From Armatimonadota bacterium (GTDB taxonomy: Bacteria > Armatimonadota > HRBIN16): a stretch of DNA of 7,917 bases. Shown here in pieces: positions 1-7,138 of this stretch; positions within the stretch are counted from its first letter, which is position 1; each line of letters starts with the position of its first letter. Made by a program: the position numbers and the translations under genes. The notes beneath the pieces were generated by a model. It was not told the origin of the DNA, made no database searches, and saw only the letters and a list, made by a program, of their open reading frames with translations. The stretch spans positions 1 through 7,917 of the forward strand of contig JAPWUZ010000110.1 in the NCBI GenBank assembly GCA_028275265.1, written 5' to 3'.

Positions 1-1
1 T

Positions 2-31
2 ATTATATCACTTTGGTCAAGATTTGTGCAA
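2..31 (-). promoter_or_regulatory. Extended -10 sigma-70 promoter reading out of the left edge
   Basis: Read on the minus strand, positions 10 to 2 give TGATATAAT, a perfect -10 hexamer with the TGn extension. An 18-nt spacer separates it from a weak -35 (TTGCAC, positions 31-26). An extended -10 can work with a poor -35. The element begins just after the permease stop codon, so it most likely drives the next minus-strand gene, which lies outside the window. A second -35-like word (TTGACC, positions 20-15) is only 7 nt from the -10 and is too close to act with it. Confidence 0.5.
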
Positions 32-36
32 CTGGT

Positions 37-858
37 CTAAAACACCCTCCATGCCATCCGGATTGCGCTCACTACCAGCAGCGCAATCAGCACGTTGCGC
101 AACACGCGCGAGCGCAGTCGTCTGGATAGAAACGCACCCAGATGCGCCCCCGCCATCACGCCTAGCACCGACGGCGCCGCCAGCGTGGGGTCTACATAGC
201 CGTGCAGCAGATATATCGCTGCACTGACACTGCCCGTAATACCTATCATGAACGAGCTGGTCGCCGCCGCGGCCTTCAGAGGCACGTTCATCAGCAGGTT
301 CATCACGGGAACCTTGATCAACCCCCCGCCCACGCCCAGCAGGGCAGAAAGTACTCCCGCTATCAGGCTGAAACCCCACCCGACTGCCATGCGGGTGGGA
401 GTATAGCAGACTGTTTTGCCCGTCGCGTGGTCTACATAACACGCGCTCGCCCCGTTGGTATCTTCTACCAAGGTCTCGCGTGTGGACGGTTCGGCAGGAC
501 GTCTGACCAGTGTCCATGCTACATATCCCTGCAGCAAGGCGAACATCAAGGCGAGCCAGCGCGGATTCAGAAGCCGAAACAACATACTGCCTGTCAGCGC
601 ACCCAGCACGGTTGCGCTCTCCAGCCACATCGCCAGAGGGATATTGGTGTAACGATGGCGCAGGTGTGAAGTACTGGCGACGACCGACGTGGCGATAACG
701 CCCAGCAGGCTGGTCGCGACCGCCGTCTTCTCTGGCACTGCCAGCAACAGCACCAGTGCGGGCACCAGAATGATGCCCCCGCCCAATCCCAGCAGCGCGC
801 CCAGTGTGCCCGCCACCACCGAAGCCGCGAAAACGGTAAACAGTCTCAGCGGTTCCAT
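37..858 (-). CDS. TauE/SafE-family membrane permease (sulfite exporter-like)
   Basis: This is a 273-residue integral membrane protein of the TauE/SafE (DUF81) family. Members carry small anions or sulfur compounds such as sulfite, sulfoacetate or taurine-derived products across the cytoplasmic membrane; the substrate here cannot be read from sequence. The family's internal duplication is plain. Residues 18-51 (GTLGALLGLGGGIILVP, then VPEKTAVATS) are echoed at 168-203 (GVLSALLGVGGGLIKVP, then VPLKAAAATS). Hydrophobic segments lie around 5-40, 45-62, 76-118, 158-190, 196-220, 226-245 and 254-270. A polar loop of about 35 residues, with two cysteines (140, 151), joins the halves. Length is normal for the family. 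The ATG at 858 was chosen because the protein then starts directly with the first membrane segment. A start at 924 would add 22 residues overlapping purH. No good Shine-Dalgarno precedes it. Only one base separates this ATG from the purH TGA, so translation probably depends on ribosomes finishing purH. Confidence 0.88.
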   Translation of the reverse strand: MEPLRLFTVFAASVVAGTLGALLGLGGGIILVPALVLLLAVPEKTAVATSLLGVIATSVVASTSHLRHRYTNIPLAMWLESATVLGALTGSMLFRLLNPRWLALMFALLQGYVAWTLVRRPAEPSTRETLVEDTNGASACYVDHATGKTVCYTPTRMAVGWGFSLIAGVLSALLGVGGGLIKVPVMNLLMNVPLKAAAATSSFMIGITGSVSAAIYLLHGYVDPTLAAPSVLGVMAGAHLGAFLSRRLRSRVLRNVLIALLVVSAIRMAWRVF

Positions 859-859
859 C

Positions 860-2440
860 TCAGTGCCGGAAGTGGCGCATACCCGTGAAGACCATCGCCA
901 GACCCAGCCTATCCGCTGCGGCAATGACTTCCTGGTCCTTCACTGAGCCGCCCGGCTGGATAACGGCAGTTACTCCGGCGATAGCCGCCACCTCGACATT
1001 GTCGGGGAAGGGGAAGAAGGCGTCCGATGCCAGAACCGCGCCTTTCGCTCGCTCGCCAGCTGCCTCCGCCGCCAGCCGCACCGACTGCACGCGGTTCATC
1101 TGCCCCGCCCCCACTCCCACAATCACCCAGTCCTTCGCCAGCACGATGGCGTTGGACTTCACGTGCTTCACCACCTTCCACGCGAACAACAGCTGCTCCA
1201 TCTCTTCGGGGGTTGGGGCACGCTGGGTGACCACGCGAACCGCCTCGGGTTGTTCCTGCAGCATCTGCACATCACGGGTCTGTACCAGCACACTTCCCGT
1301 CAGCCCGCGCAGTATCCACCCCTCCTGGGGCGGGGTCAACCTTCCCACTTCGAGCAGACGCAGGTTCGCTCCCCATCTCTTCTTCTCGGTGAGGATGGGC
1401 AGAGCGTCTTCAGCGAACGCAGGGGCGATAAGGCACTCGAAGAAGGTATTAGGCGCGGTAATCTTTTCGGCGGTCGCGGCGTCCACAGGTCGGTTCAGTG
1501 CCATGATGCCACCAAAGGCGGAAACGGGGTCTGCCAGTCGGGCTCGCTCTACCGCTTCGGGCAGGCTATCCGCCACCGCCACCCCGCAGGGGTTGGTATG
1601 CTTGATGATAACGCAGGCGGGGCGGTCCTCGGCAAACTCTTTGACCAGCTCCAGCGCGGCGTCACAGTCCAGCAGGTTGTTATAGGACAGCTCTTTACCG
1701 TGCAGCTGCCGTGCGGTGGCGATGCTGGGTTCGGTAAAGCCGGGTATTCGGTAAAACGCCGCCTTCTGGTGGGGGTTCTCACCATAACGCAGTTCCTGTG
1801 CTTTACGCAGGGCAACGGTAAACTCCTGCGGGAAAAGCGTTTCGGGCGTGAACTGTGCCCGCAGATATGCCGCGATTTGCGCATCATAGAAGGCGGTGTG
1901 TGCAAACGCCTTCGCTGCCAGCCGACGGCGCGTTTCCAGACCGATTGCCCCGCCGTTTGCCCGCATCTCCTCGATGATGGCTTCATAATCGGCGGGGTCC
2001 ACCACGATTGCCACGCTGTCGTGGTTCTTGGCGGCGGCGCGCACCATCGTGGGACCGCCGATGTCGATGTTCTCTATCGCCTCTTCCAGTGTGACGTCCG
2101 TGCGGGCGACCGTGCTTTCAAACGGATACAGGTTGACGCATACCAGGTCAATCGGCTCGATGCCCGCCGCCTGCAACGCCTGCAGGTGTTCGGGTTTGCG
2201 TCGGTCGGCGAGAATACCCGCGTGGATAGCGGGATGCAGTGTTTTCACCCGTCCCTCCATCATCTCGGGAAAGCCGGTGACCTGTTCCACCGGGGTCACG
2301 GGGATACCCGCCTCTTGCAGGGTACGCGCGGTTCCACCCGTAGAGATAATCTGAACTCCCATTTCGTGCAATGCCCTGGCAAAGGACACAATGCCTGTTT
2401 TATCGGAAACGCTCAGCAGCGCGCGTCGTATCGGATTCAT
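860..2440 (-). CDS. purH: Bifunctional purine biosynthesis protein PurH (AICAR transformylase / IMP cyclohydrolase)
   Basis: PurH carries out the last two steps of de novo IMP synthesis in the cytosol. It formylates AICAR with 10-formyl-tetrahydrofolate and then closes the ring to IMP. The 526-residue product is close to the usual 510-530. The N-terminal MGS-like cyclohydrolase domain spans roughly residues 1-150 and shows ALLSVSDKTG (7-16), STGGTA (33-38), VTGFPEMMEGRVKTLHP (54-70) and NLYPF (103-107). The C-terminal transformylase domain shows LRYGENPHQ (217-225), LSYNNLLDCDAA (251-262), KHTNPCG (280-286, with the catalytic Lys-His pair), KSNAIVLA (428-435), GAGQMNRVQS (444-453) and SDAFFPFPDNVE (472-483). 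It ends in FTGMRHFRH. The ATG at 2440 was preferred to a TTG at 2461, because a strong Shine-Dalgarno lies 8 nt before it and homologues begin just before the SVSDKTG motif. It has its own promoter at 2475-2504. The permease gene follows after one base. Confidence 0.97.
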   Translation of the reverse strand: MNPIRRALLSVSDKTGIVSFARALHEMGVQIISTGGTARTLQEAGIPVTPVEQVTGFPEMMEGRVKTLHPAIHAGILADRRKPEHLQALQAAGIEPIDLVCVNLYPFESTVARTDVTLEEAIENIDIGGPTMVRAAAKNHDSVAIVVDPADYEAIIEEMRANGGAIGLETRRRLAAKAFAHTAFYDAQIAAYLRAQFTPETLFPQEFTVALRKAQELRYGENPHQKAAFYRIPGFTEPSIATARQLHGKELSYNNLLDCDAALELVKEFAEDRPACVIIKHTNPCGVAVADSLPEAVERARLADPVSAFGGIMALNRPVDAATAEKITAPNTFFECLIAPAFAEDALPILTEKKRWGANLRLLEVGRLTPPQEGWILRGLTGSVLVQTRDVQMLQEQPEAVRVVTQRAPTPEEMEQLLFAWKVVKHVKSNAIVLAKDWVIVGVGAGQMNRVQSVRLAAEAAGERAKGAVLASDAFFPFPDNVEVAAIAGVTAVIQPGGSVKDQEVIAAADRLGLAMVFTGMRHFRH

Positions 2441-2448
2441 GCCTGAGG

Positions 2449-2456
2449 CTCCTCCC
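2449..2456 (-). promoter_or_regulatory. Shine-Dalgarno of purH
   Basis: The minus strand reads GGGAGGAG here, 8 nt before the ATG at 2440. It decides the start: it lies inside the extra seven codons that a TTG start at 2461 would add. Confidence 0.85.
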
Positions 2457-2474
2457 GCCAAAGTTTTGCTCTTT

Positions 2475-2504
2475 ATTGTAACCGCAGAGAGGGGATTGGG
2501 TCAA
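2475..2504 (-). promoter_or_regulatory. Sigma-70 promoter of purH
   Basis: On the minus strand, TTGACC (2504-2499, 5 of 6 to consensus) and TACAAT (2480-2475, 5 of 6) are separated by 18 nt. The predicted start is near 2468, giving a leader of about 28 nt that contains the Shine-Dalgarno. The promoter lies wholly in the 72-nt gap between rqcH and purH, so purH and the permease can be transcribed independently of rqcH. I see no purine-riboswitch aptamer, and the leader is too short for one. Confidence 0.72.
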
Positions 2505-2512
2505 GGTATGGG

Positions 2513-4246
2513 TCACCCCCGGGGCGACACGTGCAGCGTCTTCTCGTGCGTGTAGGTAACGAATCCCGGTTGCGCGCCGCGCGGGCGGCGCACATACTTG
2601 CGCAGGGTGTAGTCCACCGGCACTATCGAAGAGTGGCGTTGGGGGCTGTTGGCAGCGGCGAGCTGGGCGGCGTATTCCAGCACCTGTCGGGGAACCGCCT
2701 GCGGATTGTTATTGGTGCGTATGACCACGTGCGCGCCCGTCCCCGCTCGCACGTGCAGCCACCAGTCGTTTGGCTGTGCCACGCGTGTGACCAGGTAGTC
2801 GTTCGCTTCGGCGTTTTCGCCCACCAGCACCTGCCAGCCACCCGGCGCAACGTGCACGCGGATACGCCTGCCCTCGAAATCTTCCTGCGTTCTCGTGGAG
2901 GCTTCGCCGGAAACGCCTGCGGTGGGGTTCAGCCAGCCCCGCGCCGCTATCTCCTGCCGTAAGGCTTCCAGTGCGGAAAGGTCGCTTATCGATTCCAGTT
3001 TCTGCAAAGCCTCCTGTACCTGCATCTGTTCAGTCATCAAACGATGGCGCATTGCCTCCAGCCTTTCGGCGTTCTGCTCCACGTGACGCGCACGCGCAAA
3101 GTATCGCTGTGCGTTCTCCTGCGGTGTCAGCGTGGGGTCTAAGGGGATGGTGAGAGTGGCTCCATCCGCGCCGTACAGGTCCGGCAGGGTAACCTCCTGC
3201 GCACCCTTGGGAACCTGCGACAGGAACGCCAGAAGGGTTTCACCTCGTCGGCGGTAAACCTCCGCCTGTGCCCGCTCCTCTACTCCCTGCTGCAGCTGCT
3301 GCAGGGCGTTGCGCCGCGCACTGAGTACCCTCTGCAGGATGCCCTGCAGGCTTCGCTTTTGCTGTTCCAGCTCCGCGCGGGGTATAGCTACCGCGTAGTA
3401 GTTCCCCAGCGCCACATGGATGTTACTGCGCGGATGCTGCTGTTGTTTGGGAAGCGAAGCCAGCGGAATAGGGTACGCGCCGATGGGGTGGTGCGCTTCG
3501 TCACGCACCAGCACAGGCTCCCAGTCCCCTGCCTTTGCCACGTCGAACACCGAACGAAACGCGCTCCAGAGGATATCAGGGTTGTTCCCATTGCCCAGCC
3601 GTTGCGCTCGCACGGCTATTTCGCCCGCCAGAAAGGTGCCGATGCCCTCGAAACGGCTCCGCAACCACGCGGCAAAATCGGAAGGCTGTTCCTGCTGATA
3701 CCACTGCAGGAACTGCGATTCGGAAACGGCGCGCGGGTCAGGACGCTCTTCAGCGGGAGGAGGCGTATAGGCTCTGCCCGGCAATACTTCGCGCACCCGG
3801 CTGATGCGTGAGGAGACCAGCTTGGCGGCGTGCAGGATGCGCTCGTCAGGGGCGATAAGGATGATGTTGCTGTGCCTGCCCATCAGCTCCGCGCTGAGCA
3901 GATAGGTATGTCCCTCATGTCCCTTCACCTCCACGTCCAGCACGCGGTCAAACCGTCGCTGGGCGAGGGTCAGGATAGTGCCGCCCTGCAGGTACTTGCG
4001 CAGCGCCATGCAGAAGGGCGGCGGCTGGGGCGGGTTGGGCAGACGGTGGGAGAGCAAGTGCGTGCGCGCCCATTGCGGCGAGCAGCTGATGAGCCAGTAC
4101 ACCTCGCCCATACCGCGCACGTAAATGGTCAGCAAGATGTCATGCTCGGCAGGCTGTGCGATGTGCTGGATGCGCCCGCCCTGCAAAGGCTGCAGTGCGT
4201 GCACCACCGCCGCAAGTGTGAGGCTATCGTAAGGGATGGTGGACAT
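2513..4246 (-). CDS. rqcH: Rqc2/RqcH family (NFACT) ribosome-associated quality control factor
   Basis: This 577-residue protein is an NFACT protein of the RqcH/Rqc2/FbpA family. RqcH binds the stalled, peptidyl-tRNA-bearing large ribosomal subunit and recruits tRNA-Ala to add a C-terminal alanine tail that marks the nascent chain for degradation. The NFACT-N domain covers roughly residues 1-290, with MSTIPYDSLTL at the start, RRFDRVLDV (97-105, carrying the family's Asp-Arg pair at 100-101), ELMGRHSNIIL (120-130) and VLPGRAYTPPP (154-164). Two Gln/Glu/Arg-rich coiled-coil stretches follow at about 290-345 and 373-435. The C-terminal NFACT-R domain (about 458-575) shows GENAEANDYLVTRVA (476-490), DWWLHVRAGTGAHVVI (494-509) and a final KTLHVSP. 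Length matches complete bacterial members. The ATG at 4246 was chosen because homologues begin there; a start at 4270 would add eight residues overlapping the previous gene. Its Shine-Dalgarno is weak (AGGTG). The start is 11 nt past the terminase-like gene's stop, so coupled translation is likely. Confidence 0.93.
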   Translation of the reverse strand: MSTIPYDSLTLAAVVHALQPLQGGRIQHIAQPAEHDILLTIYVRGMGEVYWLISCSPQWARTHLLSHRLPNPPQPPPFCMALRKYLQGGTILTLAQRRFDRVLDVEVKGHEGHTYLLSAELMGRHSNIILIAPDERILHAAKLVSSRISRVREVLPGRAYTPPPAEERPDPRAVSESQFLQWYQQEQPSDFAAWLRSRFEGIGTFLAGEIAVRAQRLGNGNNPDILWSAFRSVFDVAKAGDWEPVLVRDEAHHPIGAYPIPLASLPKQQQHPRSNIHVALGNYYAVAIPRAELEQQKRSLQGILQRVLSARRNALQQLQQGVEERAQAEVYRRRGETLLAFLSQVPKGAQEVTLPDLYGADGATLTIPLDPTLTPQENAQRYFARARHVEQNAERLEAMRHRLMTEQMQVQEALQKLESISDLSALEALRQEIAARGWLNPTAGVSGEASTRTQEDFEGRRIRVHVAPGGWQVLVGENAEANDYLVTRVAQPNDWWLHVRAGTGAHVVIRTNNNPQAVPRQVLEYAAQLAAANSPQRHSSIVPVDYTLRKYVRRPRGAQPGFVTYTHEKTLHVSPRG

Positions 4247-4257
4247 AGACACCTGTA

Positions 4258-5580
4258 TTATACCCCGCATACCTCTCGTCTCTTGCCGCTGGTGAGCAGG
4301 CGCACGGACGGCGTGCCCGGTACCATTCTCCCCCCTGCCTGAACCGCCAGCGCCAGCGCAATCACCAAGTCGTCGTGTTCGCTGCCCCGCGCCTGCAGGC
4401 GGATATGTCCGCTACCGCTATGGCTGGCGGTGAAGGCGTGCAGTTCACGCAGGAGGTCGGGGTGTGGAGGGATTGCCACGCGACGCTGTTCCATCGCCAG
4501 CGCGAGGGTTTCTATTATCGTCCGCTTGGTGGAGGCGGTGAAAACTACTGGCTCTACACGGATATGCAGGTGATGATGGCTGAGGCTTTGCTGCAGCATC
4601 TCCGCTAACGGGTCGCCGATGCCGGAGGCATCGCAATAGACGGTGCGCACCCTCCACTCGCCGAACTGATGCAGTAGCCGCTCGATCTGTCTCTGCCATC
4701 CTGTGCTGGGCAAACGTTCCACATGCACCGCCTGCAGCTGGGTTCCGGACTCGCGCAATAGCACCAGCGCGGTATAGTCGCGGTAGCGTCCCCAGTCCAG
4801 CCCGGCGAGGGTTGGGGTCGAGTTGGGTCTGGCTTCCGCGAGGCTGGGCTGGATACACGCTTCGATAACCACCTGCGGGAACACCGCCCCAGCGTCATCC
4901 ACGAACTGCGCCTCATACTCGATGGCGAACTGCCGCTCGGTCAGCAACTGCTTTTGCATCTGCAGGAAGCAGGCGGAGATACGCGGGTTACTGGTGGTGG
5001 GGAAGCGGAAGCTGCGGCACACCGTGCCCGACTGTCCGCGTTGATACCAGTGCCAGAAGTGGTTTCTGCCGAAAGGGGTGGACAGCAGCACCAGCTGCCC
5101 TTCGGTATCCGCCAGCATGGGCATCAGCACCTGCGGGATGACCTCTTCGGTGAGGTAGGCGGCTTCATCCACCACGATGCGGTGCGCGCTTCTGCCTCGT
5201 AGCGAGCGCGCCTGACGATATGCGCTGCGGGCGGTGATTTCGCTGCCGTTGACGTGCACGCGGGGATAGGGTGTCACGCGAACATGCAGTTTCGCGCCCG
5301 TCTGTTCTGCCCAGTCCTGAAGGAGCTCCAGCGTGCGGTCAAAAAGGATACTTGCCTGGTCCAGCGTGGGGGCGACGATGACCTGTCGGATGCCGGGTTG
5401 CAGCAGGGCGAGGGCAGCGGTCTCTACCGCCAGCGACTCCGTTTTGCCCCACCGCCTGCCACATGCCGCCACCTTCACCGGGTGAGTATCCATCATCCAT
5501 TCACGCTGGGCAGGGTGAGGTGTCCAGTTCCACCATCGATGTGCTGCCTGAAGGACGTGCTCAGGGGAATATGTCCACAT
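4258..5580 (-). CDS. Phage-type terminase large subunit homologue (orphan)
   Basis: This 440-residue protein has the two-domain plan of a terminase large subunit, the ATP-driven motor and nuclease that packages DNA into phage capsids. The N-terminal ATPase shows an adenine-binding region (PHPAQREWM, 21-29), Walker A CGRRWGKT (40-47), Walker B IVVDEA (135-140) and the coupling motif LLSTPFG (165-171). The C-terminal RNase H-like nuclease shows LAGLDWGRYRDYTA (258-271), VYCDASGIGDP (314-324) and EHDDLVIALALAV (401-413). These give candidate metal-binding acids at D262, D317 and D403/D404. Both active sites look intact, and the length is at the short end for the family. The ATG at 5580 has a good GAGGTGA ribosome site 6 nt upstream. 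No small terminase, portal, protease or capsid gene is visible; the neighbours are a glycosidase-like gene and rqcH. It could be a domesticated or gene-transfer-agent-type terminase, or a prophage relic under selection. The protein family is clear, its present role is not. Confidence 0.87.
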   Translation of the reverse strand: MWTYSPEHVLQAAHRWWNWTPHPAQREWMMDTHPVKVAACGRRWGKTESLAVETAALALLQPGIRQVIVAPTLDQASILFDRTLELLQDWAEQTGAKLHVRVTPYPRVHVNGSEITARSAYRQARSLRGRSAHRIVVDEAAYLTEEVIPQVLMPMLADTEGQLVLLSTPFGRNHFWHWYQRGQSGTVCRSFRFPTTSNPRISACFLQMQKQLLTERQFAIEYEAQFVDDAGAVFPQVVIEACIQPSLAEARPNSTPTLAGLDWGRYRDYTALVLLRESGTQLQAVHVERLPSTGWQRQIERLLHQFGEWRVRTVYCDASGIGDPLAEMLQQSLSHHHLHIRVEPVVFTASTKRTIIETLALAMEQRRVAIPPHPDLLRELHAFTASHSGSGHIRLQARGSEHDDLVIALALAVQAGGRMVPGTPSVRLLTSGKRREVCGV

Positions 5581-5586
5581 ACAAAA

Positions 5587-5593
5587 TCACCTC
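5587..5593 (-). promoter_or_regulatory. Shine-Dalgarno of the terminase-like gene
   Basis: The minus strand reads GAGGTGA, 6 nt before the ATG at 5580. It supports that ATG as the start and shows the gene keeps a proper initiation signal. Confidence 0.8.
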
Positions 5594-5618
5594 ACCCTGT
5601 AATCGGGAGGCAGGCGCA

Positions 5619-5647
5619 AGCGTCAACTGCAAGGGGCACTCGACGCT
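5619..5647. repeat. Symmetric intergenic hairpin between the GHL10 and terminase genes
   Basis: AGCGTC (5619-5624) pairs with GACGCT (5642-5647), and TGC (5628-5630) pairs with GCA (5636-5638). A symmetric 3-by-3 internal loop separates the two stems, and a 5-nt loop caps the hairpin. It lies in the 110-nt gap between the two genes. No T-run follows on either strand, so it is not a typical terminator. The rest of the gap holds a GC-rich stretch near 5660-5676 that resembles dispersed intergenic repeats, but no second copy is visible in this window. Confidence 0.35.
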
Positions 5648-5690
5648 GTCCAGCGGGCGAGGCTCCTGCCGGGCCATAAACCCGCGTGGG

Positions 5691-7118
5691 CTACCCTGTC
5701 CCCGCGCCGACCCACTCGCTCTGGTTGCCGTAGCGGTCGACGACGCTCACGAAGGCGAGTTTCGCCGAGGGGGGCAGTGTGTAGCTGCTCGCGCTGGCGG
5801 GTAATACCTGCGTGTACCACTCCCCGTTGGAACGGTATGCCACCACCCAGCAAGCAATGGGGTGTTTACCCCGAGCCTCCCACGTCAGGCGCACCCCTCC
5901 ATCCGCGAGGTACACCGTACGCACGGCGGGCGAGGGCGGGACGGAGCGGCTCAGCCACGGCGCAGCAGGAACGAGGGCGGGTTGTTCGTACAGTTCCCGT
6001 ATCAGTTTGCAGATACCACCCCTGTCCTGCATGAACGCCCTTGCGCTGAAATGGATGTTGCCCACAGCCCCTTTTTGCTTGCGGGTCAGGCGTACCTGCT
6101 CGGCGATTTCCGCCGCGTCCCATGCAGTGTTGCTGCCGTCCGCCACCTTGCTGGTGAAATTGCCCGCAAGCATGTGCCTGCCCTGCGTGTTCTGCTCCAC
6201 CCACCATTGCAGTAACGCGGGATAACGGAGGTTCGGATTGTCTATCTTAAAATAGAGTTGTGGTACGTAGTAGTCGCACCATCCCTGCTGCAGCCACTTG
6301 CGCGAGTCGGCATAGAGTTCCGCATAGGCGTCGAATCCGCGCGTGCCCGGAGGGTAGCCCGGACGCCACAACCCAAAGGGGCTGATGCCGAACTTCACCC
6401 AGCGTTTGGTGCTCTTAATCTCGCGATAGACCCTTTCCACGAAGCGGTCCACGTTCTGCCTGCGCCAGTCGTCGCGGCTCAGCCTGCCGCCGGAACGGCG
6501 ATAGCGTTGCCAGCTGGGCTCATCGGGGAAATCGAGGATGTTGCCCTTCTCATCGCGCTCCTTGTAGGGGTAGAAGTAGTCGTCGATATGCACACCGTCC
6601 ACGTCATACCGCTTCACCACCTCCAGCATCACCGATAGGGAGTGCTCCACCACATCGGGTTCACCGGGGTCCAGCCAGAGGTAGTTTCCGTACTGTTTGA
6701 CCAGTTCGGGACGTCGCTTGCTGATGTGCTGGGGATGTATCTCCGATTTCTCGGAAGGATGTCGCGCCCGATAGGGATTGAACCAGGCATGGAGCTCCAT
6801 GCATCGCCTGTGTGCCTCTTCCACGGCGAAGGCGAGAGGGTCGTAGTAAGGCTCGGGGGGCTTGCCCATCGTGCCGCTGAGCACCTCGGACCACGGCTCG
6901 ATACTGGAATCGTACAGCACCGAACACGCCGGGCGCACCTGCAATACAATCACGTTCAACTTCAGTTCCGCCGCCCTGTCGAGGATTGCCAGCAGCTCGG
7001 TCTTTTGCACATCGGACGGTAATCCGGGTCGGGAGGGCCAGTCGATATTGGCAACGGTTGCTACCCACATGCCACGATATTCGCGCTGTATCTCCGGCAC
7101 AGACTGCTCGCGTCGCAT
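5691..7118 (-). CDS. GHL10/DUF187-family glycosyl hydrolase-like protein with FnIII-like C-terminus
   Basis: This 475-residue protein belongs to the GHL10 (DUF187) family of TIM-barrel glycosidase-like proteins, which includes B. subtilis YngK and E. coli DigH (YddW), a hydrolase acting on peptide-stripped peptidoglycan glycans. The family start EYRGMWVATVANIDWPS (13-29) is clear. It is followed by LNVIVLQVRP (54-63), ELHAWFNPYRA (108-118), the acidic motif VDGVHIDDYFYPY (173-185), GISPFGLWRPG (244-254) and DYYVPQLYF (282-290). Acids D179/D180 are good catalytic candidates by position in the motif. From about residue 395 a fibronectin-III-like module follows (VRLTWEA, then a final VVDRYGNQSEWV). 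The ATG at 7118 has an AAGGAGA site 9 nt upstream and a promoter just behind it. An in-frame TTG at 7181 would lie in the -35 box. Neither start gives a signal peptide, although many relatives are exported or lipidated. The substrate is unknown; a cytoplasmic alpha-glycan or cell-wall-fragment role is only inference. Confidence 0.88.
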   Translation of the reverse strand: MRREQSVPEIQREYRGMWVATVANIDWPSRPGLPSDVQKTELLAILDRAAELKLNVIVLQVRPACSVLYDSSIEPWSEVLSGTMGKPPEPYYDPLAFAVEEAHRRCMELHAWFNPYRARHPSEKSEIHPQHISKRRPELVKQYGNYLWLDPGEPDVVEHSLSVMLEVVKRYDVDGVHIDDYFYPYKERDEKGNILDFPDEPSWQRYRRSGGRLSRDDWRRQNVDRFVERVYREIKSTKRWVKFGISPFGLWRPGYPPGTRGFDAYAELYADSRKWLQQGWCDYYVPQLYFKIDNPNLRYPALLQWWVEQNTQGRHMLAGNFTSKVADGSNTAWDAAEIAEQVRLTRKQKGAVGNIHFSARAFMQDRGGICKLIRELYEQPALVPAAPWLSRSVPPSPAVRTVYLADGGVRLTWEARGKHPIACWVVAYRSNGEWYTQVLPASASSYTLPPSAKLAFVSVVDRYGNQSEWVGAGTG

Positions 7119-7127
7119 GGTGCTCTG

Positions 7128-7134
7128 TCTCCTT
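7128..7134 (-). promoter_or_regulatory. Shine-Dalgarno of the GHL10 gene
   Basis: The minus strand reads AAGGAGA, 9 nt before the ATG at 7118. It fixes the start there and so supports the absence of an N-terminal signal peptide. Confidence 0.8.
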
Positions 7135-7138
7135 CTTC

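Noticed and set aside
1163..2446. A 427-codon open frame on the plus strand opposite purH
   Set aside because: It lies wholly antisense to a fully conserved purH, has no recognisable domain, and is a by-product of GC-rich codon use.
2517..2524. CCCCGGGG palindrome at the 3' end of rqcH as a terminator
   Set aside because: The stem is only 4 bp with no loop, and no T-run follows; it is explained by GC-rich coding sequence.
4257..4262. Perfect TATAAT on the minus strand just before rqcH
   Set aside because: It overlaps the terminase-like gene's stop codon, has no -35 and no TGn extension, and would place the transcript start only about 4 nt before the ATG.
5599..5626. TTGACG and GATTAC as a promoter for the terminase-like gene
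   Set aside because: The -35 is fair, but the -10 matches at only three bases, and the predicted start would fall on the Shine-Dalgarno, leaving too short a leader.
5681..5690. CCCACGCGGG followed by TTTAT after the GHL10 stop, as an intrinsic terminator
   Set aside because: The stem has only three base pairs and the T-run is short and interrupted.
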